This document shows positions 43,089 to 52,157 of a stretch of DNA of 64,000 bases, in pieces. Every line of letters starts with the position of its first letter. Position 1 is the stretch's first letter. Origin of the DNA: an uncultured Atopobium sp. (lineage in GTDB: Bacteria > Actinomycetota > Coriobacteriia > Coriobacteriales > Atopobiaceae); NCBI GenBank assembly GCA_938028565.1, contig CALIZS010000025.1, positions 1 to 64,000 on the forward strand. Reading direction: 5' to 3'. Under the pieces are notes generated by a model. The model was given only the letters and a program-made list of their open reading frames with translations, had not been told where the DNA came from and searched no databases. Both the position numbers and the translations under genes were made by a program.

Positions 43089-43775
43089 ATGGGTTTTGTA
43101 AACTACATCATTGAGCTGCTTAGAGATCCTCGCGCATTTATTGCTTCAATGATTGCCACTGGCCCTTTTGCTGCGTACGGTTTTGTTTTTATGATTGTTT
43201 TTATTGAGACCGGCGTAGTCTTTTTCCCATTTTTACCAGGTGATTCTCTGCTTTTTGCAGCAGGATTTTTTGCTCATAACGGCGGTTTTAATATTGTTTT
43301 ATTGCTTGTTATTACGTGGGCTGCTGCAATTCTTGGCGATCAGATGAACTTTATGATTGGCCACTTCTTCGGCCAAAAAATCATTGCTTCTGAAAAGGTT
43401 AAGGCACTTACTCCAGAGCATCTTGAGAAGACTCAGAAGTTCCTGGACAAGCACGGTCATCTTGCAATTTTCTTAGGTCGCTTCTTCCCCTTTATCCGCA
43501 CGTTCGTTCCTTTTATTGCTGGTATGGGCGGTATGCACTGGAGAAACTTTGGCATCTATAACATCTTGGGTGGTCTAACCTGGTCCACGATGTTTGTACT
43601 TCTCGGTTATTTCTTTGGCGGCATTCCTGTAGTTCAGGAGCACTTTGAGCTACTGATTGTGGGTATTGTTGCCGTTTCAATTATTCCAACAGTCGTTGGC
43701 CTTATCCGTGGCCGTATGAGCAAGGGCGAGAAGAACAACGAAGAAGCCACAGATACAAACGAAGACGAGGCTTAG
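43089..43775 (+). CDS. DedA-family membrane protein
   Basis: 228 aa. The DedA/SNARE-associated signature is seen in FIETGVVFFPFLPGDSLLF and in the amphipathic FLGRFFPFIRTFVPFIAGMGGMHWRNF block, including the conserved Arg residues. DedA proteins flip lipid carriers (undecaprenyl phosphate or phosphatidylethanolamine). About four to five membrane helices and a charged C-terminus rich in Glu, Asn and Asp. The ribosome-binding site is weak. Confidence 0.93.
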   Translation: MGFVNYIIELLRDPRAFIASMIATGPFAAYGFVFMIVFIETGVVFFPFLPGDSLLFAAGFFAHNGGFNIVLLLVITWAAAILGDQMNFMIGHFFGQKIIASEKVKALTPEHLEKTQKFLDKHGHLAIFLGRFFPFIRTFVPFIAGMGGMHWRNFGIYNILGGLTWSTMFVLLGYFFGGIPVVQEHFELLIVGIVAVSIIPTVVGLIRGRMSKGEKNNEEATDTNEDEA

Positions 43776-43813
43776 TAACAAGCGTTCGCACTTCTCGTAA
43801 TTTGATGATAGAA

Positions 43814-43853
43814 ATCCCGTCAGGAACGACTTGGCCTGACGGGATTCTTTTTT
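43814..43853 (+). terminator. Terminator between dedA and the convergent gene
   Basis: ATCCCGTCAGG (43814-43824) pairs perfectly with CCTGACGGGAT (43835-43845), followed by TCTTTTTT. It overlaps the stop of the minus-strand gene by a few bases. Confidence 0.92.
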
Positions 43854-45591
43854 ACTCTTTGGAGAGCTGATACGTATCAGTAAAGGTGACGGTCTGACCA
43901 TTTTCTGTGTAAGTAGAAACAAGCTGAGCCACAACGCTTCTGTTGGCGATATCAAACGTGACCTTCAACTGTGGTTTTTGAGCTGTAGCAAGAGCTGTGC
44001 TAGAAGCAGAATGAGCATCCAGGTTTGCATTGGTTACATCGACCGTTCCAGAAACCTGGATTTGTTCTCCGATAGTTCCTGAAGTTGCAAGAGACACAGA
44101 AGCGTTTTTGAACTCAGTGTCACCGGGATACCAACGATACGAGGTGTTGAGTGCTCCATGGTTGTGCACAACACCCCCTGCGGTTGCCGTAAGCATGAGC
44201 TGATCACGAGAAAAACCTGCAGCCGATACGGTCAACGTTAAAGGATTGGTTCGACCGGCATAGCAAGGGCTTCCGCTGCTTGCTTCGCAGCTGACAAAGG
44301 TACCCTTCCACGTTCCTACGAGCCCGCCATAGTCGTACTTAAGTCCTGCCGAGGGGTTGGCTGTGTCCAATGCCCAGGTACCCGTAGAAGCATCAAAGGT
44401 AAATGAGGCGGTAATTTCGCAGGTGAGCGAACCAAAGAAGGTTGGTGAAACACCCGACATTCTTACCCAGCAGGTTTGCTGTTCACGGTCAAAGCCCGCA
44501 TCAAGAACGGTGAAGGTTGCATCAGAGAACTGCGAGCCATAAGAAATAGCTTCGTTTGGATTTTTCTCATCAAGTTTTGCTAGCACATCGCCAATAGCGT
44601 CAAGGACTTTTGTGGTGGAAACGCCCGAAGTTGCCTGGTAGGTAACAGATTGTGATTCTTCGTCACCAATGGCGTTCCAGCCTTGGGTATTTGCGTATCC
44701 AAGTTTGGTCATCTTTGTAGCAGCAATTGCATTACCTGTATAGGTAAGGCGTACTACAGAGTTGGCGTAGCCCGTCGCACCAAACTGCGCGGCATCACTT
44801 GAGATTGCCGTGGTACTTCTTGTGCGAGAAACAACTTCAATGCCCGTAAGGAGTAAGGACTCATCAGCATCATATTCACCAGGAGTCCAGGCTGGTGCCT
44901 CAACGCGTATGCGCGCATCAGCAATAACAGTATCAGTTGAAGGAACGTTGCTCACGCGAATAAAGAACACGATAACTGCAGATAAAAGAGCAAGACTTAA
45001 AAGCGCAAGAATGCCAGAAAGCAGGCTGTAGCGGCGTACAAACCTAAATAGCGCACGACGCCTGCTGCGAAGATAGCTTGAGAACGTATCAGCAACATCT
45101 TTTATAGACGTTGCGTCATCGTCAGAGGTTGCATTACTCGCGTCAGCAGCATTTTTGACAGAAGCTTCAGTAGCTTCAGCCTCTGCATGTTCGTGAGTGC
45201 TCTCTTCAAGCTCTTTGAGGCGAGCTTCTACAGCAGAAAGGTCCTGTGTCAGAGCTGCATCGTTTACGATTTTCTCCAGATCAGTTGTGCTATCTGCGTC
45301 GTTTTCAGGAGAGCTCTCATCTGAAGCAGAGTGAGTCTCATCCTCTTCACCATCTTCGTCTAGACTAGGAAAAATGGGGCTGACAATTTCCATGATGTAG
45401 TCTTCATCAGCAGCGGCCATATCAGCAGCAATAGGGTCGGTGACCTCTTCAAGCTCGTCGGTCTTCTCGCCAGCAGTGTCAGCGGTCTCAGCAGTCTGGG
45501 TAGCCTGGGCATCAAGGGTCTTCTGATCAGAAGAGGTGTCCTCTGCAGCAGGCGTGTTATCTGGTTGTGAAGTTTTGTTCTTAGAAGTCAT
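43852..45591 (-). CDS. Large membrane-anchored protein with acidic cytoplasmic arm, unrecognised
   Basis: 579 aa. Residues 1-~170 are highly acidic and Ser/Thr/Ala-rich, without a signal peptide. A basic patch (SSYLRSRRRALFRFVRRYS) leads into one transmembrane helix (~190-212). The remaining ~365 residues would lie outside; they are beta-rich with a paired Cys segment (CEASSGSPC). This is a type II-like topology. The acidic, Thr-rich arm would suit phosphorylation by the Ser/Thr kinases in the window, but that is inference. The ATG at 45591 has TGAGG at 5 nt. Family unknown. Confidence 0.8.
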   Translation of the reverse strand: MTSKNKTSQPDNTPAAEDTSSDQKTLDAQATQTAETADTAGEKTDELEEVTDPIAADMAAADEDYIMEIVSPIFPSLDEDGEEDETHSASDESSPENDADSTTDLEKIVNDAALTQDLSAVEARLKELEESTHEHAEAEATEASVKNAADASNATSDDDATSIKDVADTFSSYLRSRRRALFRFVRRYSLLSGILALLSLALLSAVIVFFIRVSNVPSTDTVIADARIRVEAPAWTPGEYDADESLLLTGIEVVSRTRSTTAISSDAAQFGATGYANSVVRLTYTGNAIAATKMTKLGYANTQGWNAIGDEESQSVTYQATSGVSTTKVLDAIGDVLAKLDEKNPNEAISYGSQFSDATFTVLDAGFDREQQTCWVRMSGVSPTFFGSLTCEITASFTFDASTGTWALDTANPSAGLKYDYGGLVGTWKGTFVSCEASSGSPCYAGRTNPLTLTVSAAGFSRDQLMLTATAGGVVHNHGALNTSYRWYPGDTEFKNASVSLATSGTIGEQIQVSGTVDVTNANLDAHSASSTALATAQKPQLKVTFDIANRSVVAQLVSTYTENGQTVTFTDTYQLSKE

Positions 45592-45805
45592 AGCGCCTCA
45601 TTACCGTATGAACCTGCTGTAATTTTCTCACAATTATGTAACTTGTGTACCCTCATCCTGTGCAGATAGGGAGGTATCGGTTTAAAAACCGCCTAGTGGT
45701 GGTACACTTCTTTAGTTGAATTCTCACCTCGCAAGCAGCTTTGCAACAGTTTGGCCGCATGTCAATGAGCCAAGCGCGCACGAGGCACTTATCTTAGGAG
45801 TAAGA

Positions 45806-46873
45806 ATGCGTGACAAGCTAGAAAAAATCGTTGAGGCCTATGCTGAGCTTGAGCAAAAGCTTGCAGACCCAGCTGTTGTCTCTGATCCAAAAGAGTATGC
45901 TCGCGTGGCAAAAGAGCACTCTAATCAGGCAGATTTGGTTGCTCACGCCAACAAGTACATCACTGCCCTTGATGACATCGAGGCTGCAAAAGAGCTTCTC
46001 AACGCCACTTCTGATCCAGAAGAAAAAGAGATGCTGCAGGAAGACATTGCTGCTAATGAAGAGATGCTCCCTCAGCTTGAGGATGAGATCAAGGTCATGC
46101 TGATTCCAGGCGATCCAAATGACGAGAAGGACACTATCGTTGAGATTCGTGCTGGTGTTGGCGGCGATGAGGCGGCAATCTTTGCAGGCGACCTCTTCAA
46201 AATGTATGAGCGCTTTGCCGAGGCTCGTGGTTGGAAGACAGAGGTTCTGTCCAGCTCTCCATCTGAGGCAGGCGGCTTCAAGACTATTGAGTTCAAGGTC
46301 ACAGGCGATAAGGTCTATTCAGTTATGAAGTATGAATCCGGTGTTCACCGTGTTCAGCGCGTTCCTAAGACTGAGTCTCAGGGCCGCATCCAGACCTCTA
46401 CTGCAACCGTTGCAGTTCTCCCAGAGGCTGACGAGATTGATATTCAGATCAACCAGGAAGACCTGCGCATTGATACCTACTGCGCATCCGGCCCTGGTGG
46501 TCAGTGCGTTAACACCACCTATTCCGCAGTTCGTATTACTCACCTGCCAACAAATACCGTTGTTCAGTCTCAGGATCAGCGTTCTCAGATTCAGAACCGC
46601 GAGGTTTGTATGCAGATGCTTCGTGCTCGTCTCTATGAGATGGAGCTGGAGCGTCAGCAAGCTGAGCAGGGTGCAGAGCGTCTTTCCCAGATTGGTCATG
46701 GCGCACGTTCCGAGAAGATCCGTACATACAACCAGCCACAGGACCGTGTAACCGACCACCGCGTCGGCTTCAACGGCACCTACAATGGCGTTCTTCTGGG
46801 CGATACGCTGCCATCCGTTATTGAGGCTCTCGCTGCAGCAGAGCGTGCCGAGAAACTCGCTCAGGCTGTGTAA
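45806..46873 (+). CDS. prfA: Peptide chain release factor 1
   Basis: 355 aa, the normal RF1 length. It releases peptides at UAA and UAG. The GGQ loop is in CASGPGGQCVNTTYSAVRITH; the next residue is Cys where many RF1 proteins have His or Ser. The coiled-coil N-terminus, IRAGVGGDEAAIFAGDLF and QNREVCMQMLRARLYEME match the family. ATG 45806 has TTAGGAG at 5 nt; a longer frame adds 30 unrelated residues. prmC, which methylates the GGQ glutamine, follows after 12 nt. Confidence 0.97.
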   Translation: MRDKLEKIVEAYAELEQKLADPAVVSDPKEYARVAKEHSNQADLVAHANKYITALDDIEAAKELLNATSDPEEKEMLQEDIAANEEMLPQLEDEIKVMLIPGDPNDEKDTIVEIRAGVGGDEAAIFAGDLFKMYERFAEARGWKTEVLSSSPSEAGGFKTIEFKVTGDKVYSVMKYESGVHRVQRVPKTESQGRIQTSTATVAVLPEADEIDIQINQEDLRIDTYCASGPGGQCVNTTYSAVRITHLPTNTVVQSQDQRSQIQNREVCMQMLRARLYEMELERQQAEQGAERLSQIGHGARSEKIRTYNQPQDRVTDHRVGFNGTYNGVLLGDTLPSVIEALAAAERAEKLAQAV

Positions 46874-46885
46874 GGCACAAACTTC

Positions 46886-47779
46886 ATGACAGATGAAGTT
46901 TGGACAATCCAGAAAATTTTGACGTGGACTACTCAGCACCTGGAAAAGAAGGGTGATGAGCATCCACGTCTTTCTGCAGAATGGCTTTTGTCCGCAGTGA
47001 CAGGCCTTTCTCGCGTTCAGCTCTACACCAACTTTGACAAGCCGCTTTCTGCGGATGAGCGCACTCGCATGCGCGAGGCAATTAAGCGCCGTGCAGAAGG
47101 GGAGCCGCTCCAGTACGTGACGGGCGAGATGCCTTTCAGGCACCTGGTTCTTACCTGCGAGCCAGGCGTGCTTATCCCACGACCAGAGACAGAGGTGCTG
47201 GTAGACGTTGCGCTAGCAGGTGTTGACGCGGCAACTCGAAACGCTGACGGGGAAGTGCGCGTGCTTGAGGTTGGTGTAGGAACGGGCTGCATATCGCTCT
47301 CTATTGCTACTGAGCGTCCACAGACACGCGTCTACGCTACAGATCTTTCTCCAAAGGCGATTGCGCTGGCAAGTCGTAACAGAGATGTCCTGGACCTCCA
47401 GGAGCGCGTGGAGCTCATTGAGTGCGATCTGGTAGAAGGCGTACCTGCAGAGCTTGCACAGTCCTTCTCGGTGTTGGTCTCTAATCCGCCCTACATCCCC
47501 ACAAATGTGCTCGAGCAAGAGGTACCTGCAGAGGTCAAGGGTTTTGAGCCTGAGCTGGCGCTTGACGGGGGAGAGGACGGTCTGGACGTCTATAGGCGAT
47601 TGCTCGAGGCTGCTCCGCATATGCTTCTACCTGGCGGAATGCTTTGTGTTGAGCTTTACGAGGGGCATTTGGACAAGGCGGCGCACCTTGCCGAGGAGCA
47701 GGGCGTGTGGGAGTCCGTTGAGGTCAAAGAGGATCTGACGCACAGACCGCGCATTCTTGTGGCACGTTTAGCAAAGTAG
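46886..47779 (+). CDS. prmC: Release factor glutamine methyltransferase
   Basis: 297 aa. An SAM-dependent enzyme that methylates Gln of the GGQ motif in release factors, increasing termination efficiency. The N-terminal helical domain is followed by EPLQYVTGEMPFRHL, IPRPETEVLVD, the SAM motif LEVGVGTGCISLSIA and the catalytic NPPY (LVSNPPYIP). Its pairing with prfA in one operon is common in bacteria. Confidence 0.96.
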   Translation: MTDEVWTIQKILTWTTQHLEKKGDEHPRLSAEWLLSAVTGLSRVQLYTNFDKPLSADERTRMREAIKRRAEGEPLQYVTGEMPFRHLVLTCEPGVLIPRPETEVLVDVALAGVDAATRNADGEVRVLEVGVGTGCISLSIATERPQTRVYATDLSPKAIALASRNRDVLDLQERVELIECDLVEGVPAELAQSFSVLVSNPPYIPTNVLEQEVPAEVKGFEPELALDGGEDGLDVYRRLLEAAPHMLLPGGMLCVELYEGHLDKAAHLAEEQGVWESVEVKEDLTHRPRILVARLAK

Positions 47780-47817
47780 CACTTCAGCCGCCTGGTGAGA
47801 AAATCTGTGTAACGCAT

Positions 47818-47868
47818 AACACCGCACAGCACACAACACCGCACAGCACACAATACCGCGCAGCACAC
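47818..47868. repeat. 17-bp tandem repeat, three copies
   Basis: The unit AACACCGCACAGCACAC is present twice exactly (47818-47834, 47835-47851), then once with two changes (47852-47868). It fills the gap between prmC and tsaC, ending about 20 nt before the tsaC start. Confidence 0.85.
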
Positions 47869-47888
47869 AACAATGAGTCGAGGGTTTT

Positions 47889-48536
47889 ATGGGTGAATAC
47901 ATCAAAGTTGATCAGATGAATCCGGATACATCTGTAGTTTCTTTAGCAGTTGAGGTGGCTCGTCGTGGCGGCGTGCTTATCATGCCTACCGATTCTGTCT
48001 ATGGAATTGGTGCGGCAGCAACTCCTCAAAATCCTGGTCATAAGCGTATTTTTGAGATTAAACAGCGTCCCTCAACGCAGACGCTTCCATGGCTTGTGGG
48101 CAGTAAATCCGACCTGCAGAAGTACGCTTACATTACGCACAGCTGGGCAAATAAGCTGGTAGAAGCATATTGGCCAGGAGCTCTTACGCTGGTGGTTACC
48201 GCATCAGAGAACGTTCCTGATGAGTACGTCTTGCCAGATAACAGAACCATTGCACTTCGTATGCCCAACTCACCTCTAGTATGTCAGATTGCACAGCAGC
48301 TTGGATGCCCTTTGGCTACTACCAGCGCCAACACGCACGGGGCTCCTTCTGCAGTTGATGGATGTGGCCTTGAAGCAGGCCTTATTGAGCAGGCAGACTT
48401 GACGCTTGATGGAGGTCCGGCGCCCCTTGCTATTGCGTCGACTATTGTCGACTGCACGGGTGATGAACCACGCATTTTACGCGAAGGCGCCATCACAACC
48501 GAGGACATTCTCGCCACTGCGGGATTTGCAAAATAG
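47889..48536 (+). CDS. tsaC: Threonylcarbamoyl-AMP synthase (YrdC/Sua5 family)
   Basis: 215 aa. It makes threonylcarbamoyl-AMP from threonine, bicarbonate and ATP for the t6A37 modification of ANN-reading tRNAs. Conserved blocks: GGVLIMPTDSVYGIGAAA, IKQRPSTQTLPWLV, WPGALTLVV, IALRMPNSPL and PLATTSANTHG. It follows prmC, as in many actinobacteria, with a repeat-containing gap. GAGGG lies upstream of ATG 47889. It ends at YrdC length, without the Sua5 C-terminal domain. Confidence 0.94.
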   Translation: MGEYIKVDQMNPDTSVVSLAVEVARRGGVLIMPTDSVYGIGAAATPQNPGHKRIFEIKQRPSTQTLPWLVGSKSDLQKYAYITHSWANKLVEAYWPGALTLVVTASENVPDEYVLPDNRTIALRMPNSPLVCQIAQQLGCPLATTSANTHGAPSAVDGCGLEAGLIEQADLTLDGGPAPLAIASTIVDCTGDEPRILREGAITTEDILATAGFAK

Positions 48537-48629
48537 ATAAAAAATCCTATCCCTTTTATGTGTTTTGGCTGCAGCTTTTGCCTGCATGCGGTACTCTCTA
48601 TAGGAGTGAATTTTCTGAGGAGGATACGT

Positions 48630-49094
48630 ATGCGTATTGCAGTTGGTTCCGATCACGCTGGCTTTATCCAGAAAGATCCTATCATTGAGCACATTAAGTC
48701 GCTTGGACATGAGGTTTTGGACTTTGGTCCCGCAAATGATGACCGTGTTGATTACCCTGATTTTGCAGATAAGGTTGCTCGCGCAGTCGCAGCAGGCAAA
48801 GCAGATCGCGGAGTTCTGATTTGCGGAACTGGTATTGGCATTGCTATGACTGCTGATAAAGTCCCTGGTATTCGCGCTACTCCTGTTCAGACCGTCCAGT
48901 TTGCAGAGCTTGCTCGCGAGCACAACAACGCAAACGTCATTGGTCTTTCTGGTCGATTCACTGATCTTGCTGTTAACGAGGCTATTGTGGATACCTTCCT
49001 AAGCACCGAGTTTGCAGGCGGCCGTCATACGGGACGTGTCGAGAAGATCATGCGTGAAGATGATCCTAACTTTAAGGGCGTTGACGCTGAGTAA
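48630..49094 (+). CDS. rpiB: Ribose-5-phosphate isomerase B
   Basis: 154 aa. It interconverts ribose-5-phosphate and ribulose-5-phosphate. MRIAVGSDHAGF at the N-terminus, the anion-hole block LICGTGIGIAMTADKVPGIRA and EHNNANVIGLSGR match RpiB (LacAB family). The Cys in ICGTGIG is the catalytic base. ATG 48630 follows GAGGAGG at 6 nt; a longer frame adds 24 unrelated residues. Confidence 0.96.
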   Translation: MRIAVGSDHAGFIQKDPIIEHIKSLGHEVLDFGPANDDRVDYPDFADKVARAVAAGKADRGVLICGTGIGIAMTADKVPGIRATPVQTVQFAELAREHNNANVIGLSGRFTDLAVNEAIVDTFLSTEFAGGRHTGRVEKIMREDDPNFKGVDAE

Positions 49095-49217
49095 GTAAGC
49101 GGCACATAAACAGTGCTGCATAAGTAATACATACGCAAACCTGCAGGGAATGTAGAGGCTGGGTTAAAGTTGCTCGCATTCAAATGAAGCGCAGGTCAAG
49201 CTCTTGGAGGGAGCATT

Positions 49218-49862
49218 ATGGCAGATTACGATGAGTCCAGACTTACGGTTGTTGACCACCCACTAGTTCAGCACAAGCTTCACATCCTTCGCGACAAGAC
49301 AACTACCACCAAGCAGTTCCGTGAGCTTGTCAACGAGCTTGCAATTCTTGAGAGCTATGAGGCAATGCGTGACTTCCCACTTGAGGATGTCGAGGTAGAG
49401 ACTCCTCTTGAGACTATGACTGCTAAGCGCATTGCTGGTAAGAAGGTTGCTATTATTCCAATTCTTCGCGCTGGCCTTGGTATGGTTGACGGCATTCTTG
49501 AGCTGGTTCCCTCTGCTCGCGTCGGTCATGTTGGTATGTATCGCGATCCAGAGACCCATCTTCCTCACCAGTATTACTGCAAGTTCCCTGCAGACATCGA
49601 GAACCGCACCTGCCTGGTTGTTGATCCAATGCTGGCAACAGGTGGCTCTCTCACTGCTGCTATTCAGTTCCTGCGTGAGGCCGGCGTCAAGGATATTCGT
49701 TGCCTGACCATTGTCTCTTGCCCTGAGGGCGTCAAGGCAACTCTGGACTTTGACCCAGAGGTACGCCTCTACACCTGCACCGTTGATCGTCAGCTGAGCC
49801 CAAATGCTTACATTCTTCCAGGACTTGGCGACGCAGGCGACCGTATTTACGGCACCAAGTAA
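49218..49862 (+). CDS. upp: Uracil phosphoribosyltransferase
   Basis: 214 aa. It salvages uracil to UMP with PRPP. The PRPP-binding motif is VVDPMLATGGSLTAAI, and the C-terminal uracil-binding region is YILPGLGDAGDRIYGTK. TTGGAGGG precedes ATG 49218. Single gene closed by a strong terminator. Confidence 0.97.
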   Translation: MADYDESRLTVVDHPLVQHKLHILRDKTTTTKQFRELVNELAILESYEAMRDFPLEDVEVETPLETMTAKRIAGKKVAIIPILRAGLGMVDGILELVPSARVGHVGMYRDPETHLPHQYYCKFPADIENRTCLVVDPMLATGGSLTAAIQFLREAGVKDIRCLTIVSCPEGVKATLDFDPEVRLYTCTVDRQLSPNAYILPGLGDAGDRIYGTK

Positions 49863-49913
49863 GGAGCCCCTCGTCCTTCTCGCAATTTAATATAGTTGCG
49901 AATATGTACGTAC

Positions 49914-49956
49914 ATAATCCAGTGCTCACATACAGTGCGCACTGGATTATTTTTTC
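49914..49956 (+). terminator. Terminator of upp
   Basis: ATAATCCAGTGC (49914-49925) pairs with GCACTGGATTAT (49939-49950), followed by TTTTTTC. Confidence 0.92.
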
Positions 49957-50371
49957 TCTTCAAAACGCTGTTTTACACGACTGAGTAGCTGCTTGCGTAT
50001 ATCAAAACTTTGCGAATACCAGGGGATATTGATACAACTATTTTTACCTGAACATAATTATATCTATCAAGAAAAAAAGCAACATAATAGCAGCTTATAA
50101 GTGTTATAGTTGAATGAATCAATAACGGCAGCTAACACGAAATGTGTCAGTAGTGTGAGAATTTGAGTATAAGTCAATTATTTGATTTTGTAATCATGAC
50201 TATGCATTCGTTTAGTGCTAGTATCGCCGTTCGTCGCAAATATGCACGCCGAGTGGTAGATAATACACTCCAAGTGGCATATTCTTAGCATCTTACGTTG
50301 TGTTTCAAGTATGCTGAGCAGTGACGGGCAATCTGAAATGGTTGCAGATTGTATGGGGAGGTTGAGACAGA
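49957..50371 (+). promoter_or_regulatory. Leader and promoter region of the ATP synthase operon
   Basis: About 415 nt without a gene; no atpI or other small membrane frame was seen. It is A+T-rich in the middle and suited to promoters, but I could not choose one -10/-35 pair with confidence. A 7-bp inverted repeat CAATCTG (50329-50335) / CAGATTG (50345-50351) sits just before the GGGGAGG ribosome-binding site and could modulate atpB translation. Confidence 0.5.
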
Positions 50372-51172
50372 GTGGATGTTCTTGCGCAGTTGCCAGCAGA
50401 GATGGCCGAGCTGCTCGAAAGTTTTTTGCCACACGCATTAGTTGGTAACACCACCTTTGGTTTCACGAACTACATTTTCTATTTCTTAATCGCTGCTGTG
50501 ATTTTCCTTATCGTCTGCTTTAGGTTTAAGAAGAAGCAGGCAGAGAGCATTGCCCCTCAGGGACGCTTTGTTAATGGCGTTGAGTATTTGATTGAGTACA
50601 TTAGGGACGATGTCTGTAAGGCTTCTCTTGGAGAAACTTGGCGCACGCACTTCCCCTTCTTGATCACCATGTTTATGTTCATCCTGATCAACAACATCAT
50701 TGGCCTTATTCCTGGCGCACACCCAGGTACCGGTACTATTGGTGTTACTGCTGCTCTTGGTCTTTGCTCTCTTGGATACTTTATGTATGTAGGTGCAAAA
50801 AAGATGGGCGTTATTGGCTACATCTTGAGCCTTGCACCAAAGGGCGTTAATCCTGTTATCGCAGCAGTTATCTGGGTTATTGAGGTCTTCTCAACATTCC
50901 TTCGTCTGGTTACTCTGGCTGTCCGTCTGTTCTGCAACATGTATGCAGGTCATATTGTTATGGGTACGTTTGCAATTCTTGCATCTATGTACTTTATGCC
51001 AGCAATTGAGAACTTCTCCGCATCAACAGCTGCTCAGGCGGGATTCTCGCTTTTCTGGATCTTGCTGTTGATTATCATTTATTTGGTAGAAACTATTGTT
51101 GCTTTCATTCAGGCATACGTTTTTACCCTGCTCTCCACTGTATATATCCAGCTGGTAGAGTCTGAGCACTAA
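50372..51172 (+). CDS. atpB: ATP synthase Fo subunit a
   Basis: 266 aa, polytopic. It forms the proton half-channels. The essential Arg is in LRLVTLAVRLFCNMYAGH, and the C-terminal helices carry the usual ETIVAFIQAYVFTLLSTVYI. The start is GTG 50372; GGGGAGG is 10 nt upstream, a long spacing. First gene of atpBEFHAGDC. Confidence 0.97.
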   Translation: MDVLAQLPAEMAELLESFLPHALVGNTTFGFTNYIFYFLIAAVIFLIVCFRFKKKQAESIAPQGRFVNGVEYLIEYIRDDVCKASLGETWRTHFPFLITMFMFILINNIIGLIPGAHPGTGTIGVTAALGLCSLGYFMYVGAKKMGVIGYILSLAPKGVNPVIAAVIWVIEVFSTFLRLVTLAVRLFCNMYAGHIVMGTFAILASMYFMPAIENFSASTAAQAGFSLFWILLLIIIYLVETIVAFIQAYVFTLLSTVYIQLVESEH

Positions 51173-51308
51173 GCAAAACGCTTAGTTGGTGGCATTGCCA
51201 CACTGGTGCCAAACGGCACAAAAGATGAAGTCATCTGAGCCCACGCTCAGTTGATGATAGGTATGTACATTGGTCGCCTTGAGAGGGGCGAGCGAAAAAG
51301 GAGGAATC

Positions 51309-51503
51309 GTGGGTATTTTCGGATATGCTCTTTGCGTTATGGGAGCAGCAATTTGTATTAGCGTCGTAGCAACGAGTGCTGCTAACAACATGGCTCGTCA
51401 GCCTGAGGTCCAGGGTCGTCTCTTCACAGTCTTTATTCTTGGCTGCGCATTCATTGAGGCACTTACCCTGATTGGCTTCGTTGTTACCCTGATGGTTAAA
51501 TAA
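51309..51503 (+). CDS. atpE: ATP synthase Fo subunit c
   Basis: 64 aa from GTG 51309 (AAGGAGG 4 nt upstream); an upstream in-frame start would add 13 polar residues. Two helices with the conserved loop ARQPE. The ion-binding Glu is in CAFIEALTLIG; no adjacent Ser/Thr or TM1 Gln of a sodium site, so a proton type is likely. The TM1 glycine motif is altered: where families have GAGIGVG or GAAIGIG this reads GAAICIS. This packing motif affects c-ring size, so the ring may be unusual. Confidence 0.94.
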   Translation: MGIFGYALCVMGAAICISVVATSAANNMARQPEVQGRLFTVFILGCAFIEALTLIGFVVTLMVK

Positions 51504-51545
51504 ATAACGTTTCGTAACAGCGAAATCGCTACGTTGGAGGAATGC

Positions 51546-52157
51546 ATGAATACGATTTGTAAGGGAGCAAGAAAGGCCAGCACAGTAGGCGCAACTGCCG
51601 CTCTACTTGTGGCAATAGCTCCCTCAGTCGCACTTGCTGAAGAGGGTGCAAGTGGTGCCGATATTCTTCTTCCAAAGCCCGCTGAGTTTGTTCCTGCTCT
51701 GATTGCGTTTCTGATCATCTTTGCTGTTGTAGCAAAGTTTGTGTGGCCTTCCGTTCTACGTATGCTTGACAAGCGTCAAGAGAAGATCCAAGGCGATCTG
51801 GACGCTGCAGCAAAGGCTCGCGAGGAAGCCAACAAGGACCGTGAAATCGCAGCAGCTGGTATCGATGCAGCTAAGCAGCAAGCAGACGAGATTGTTTCTG
51901 CTGCTAAGCGCGAGGGTGAAGAAGAGCGTGCTCGTATTATCGAGCAGGCAAAGGTAGAGGCTGCCGAGATTATTACTAAGGGTAAGGGCGTTGTAGAGTC
52001 TGAGCGTCGTCACGCCATGGCTGAGCTTTCTGATTCCGTTGTTGATCTTGCCGTTGATATTGCCGGAAAGATTATTGGCAACGAGCTCTCAGTAGAGCAG
52101 CAGCGTGCTCTTGCCGAAAAGTACCTTGCGGAAGTAGGTACTTCAAATGAGCACTAA
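51546..52157 (+). CDS. atpF: ATP synthase Fo subunit b with signal-peptide-like N-terminus
   Basis: 203 aa from ATG 51546 (GGAGG at 5 nt). It forms the peripheral stalk. The first ~34 residues look like a cleavable signal peptide: basic start (CKGARKA), hydrophobic core and APSVALA-EEG. The real membrane helix follows (~50-72, FVPALIAFLIIFAVVAKFVW), then a long charged helix typical of b (DKRQEKIQGDLDAAAKAREEANK). The 3' end overlaps atpH by 11 nt. Confidence 0.95.
   Translation: MNTICKGARKASTVGATAALLVAIAPSVALAEEGASGADILLPKPAEFVPALIAFLIIFAVVAKFVWPSVLRMLDKRQEKIQGDLDAAAKAREEANKDREIAAAGIDAAKQQADEIVSAAKREGEEERARIIEQAKVEAAEIITKGKGVVESERRHAMAELSDSVVDLAVDIAGKIIGNELSVEQQRALAEKYLAEVGTSNEH

Noticed and set aside
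51309..51503. Sodium-type c ring
   Set aside because: The ion-binding Glu is followed by Ala-Leu, not Ser/Thr, and TM1 lacks the Gln used for sodium coordination.
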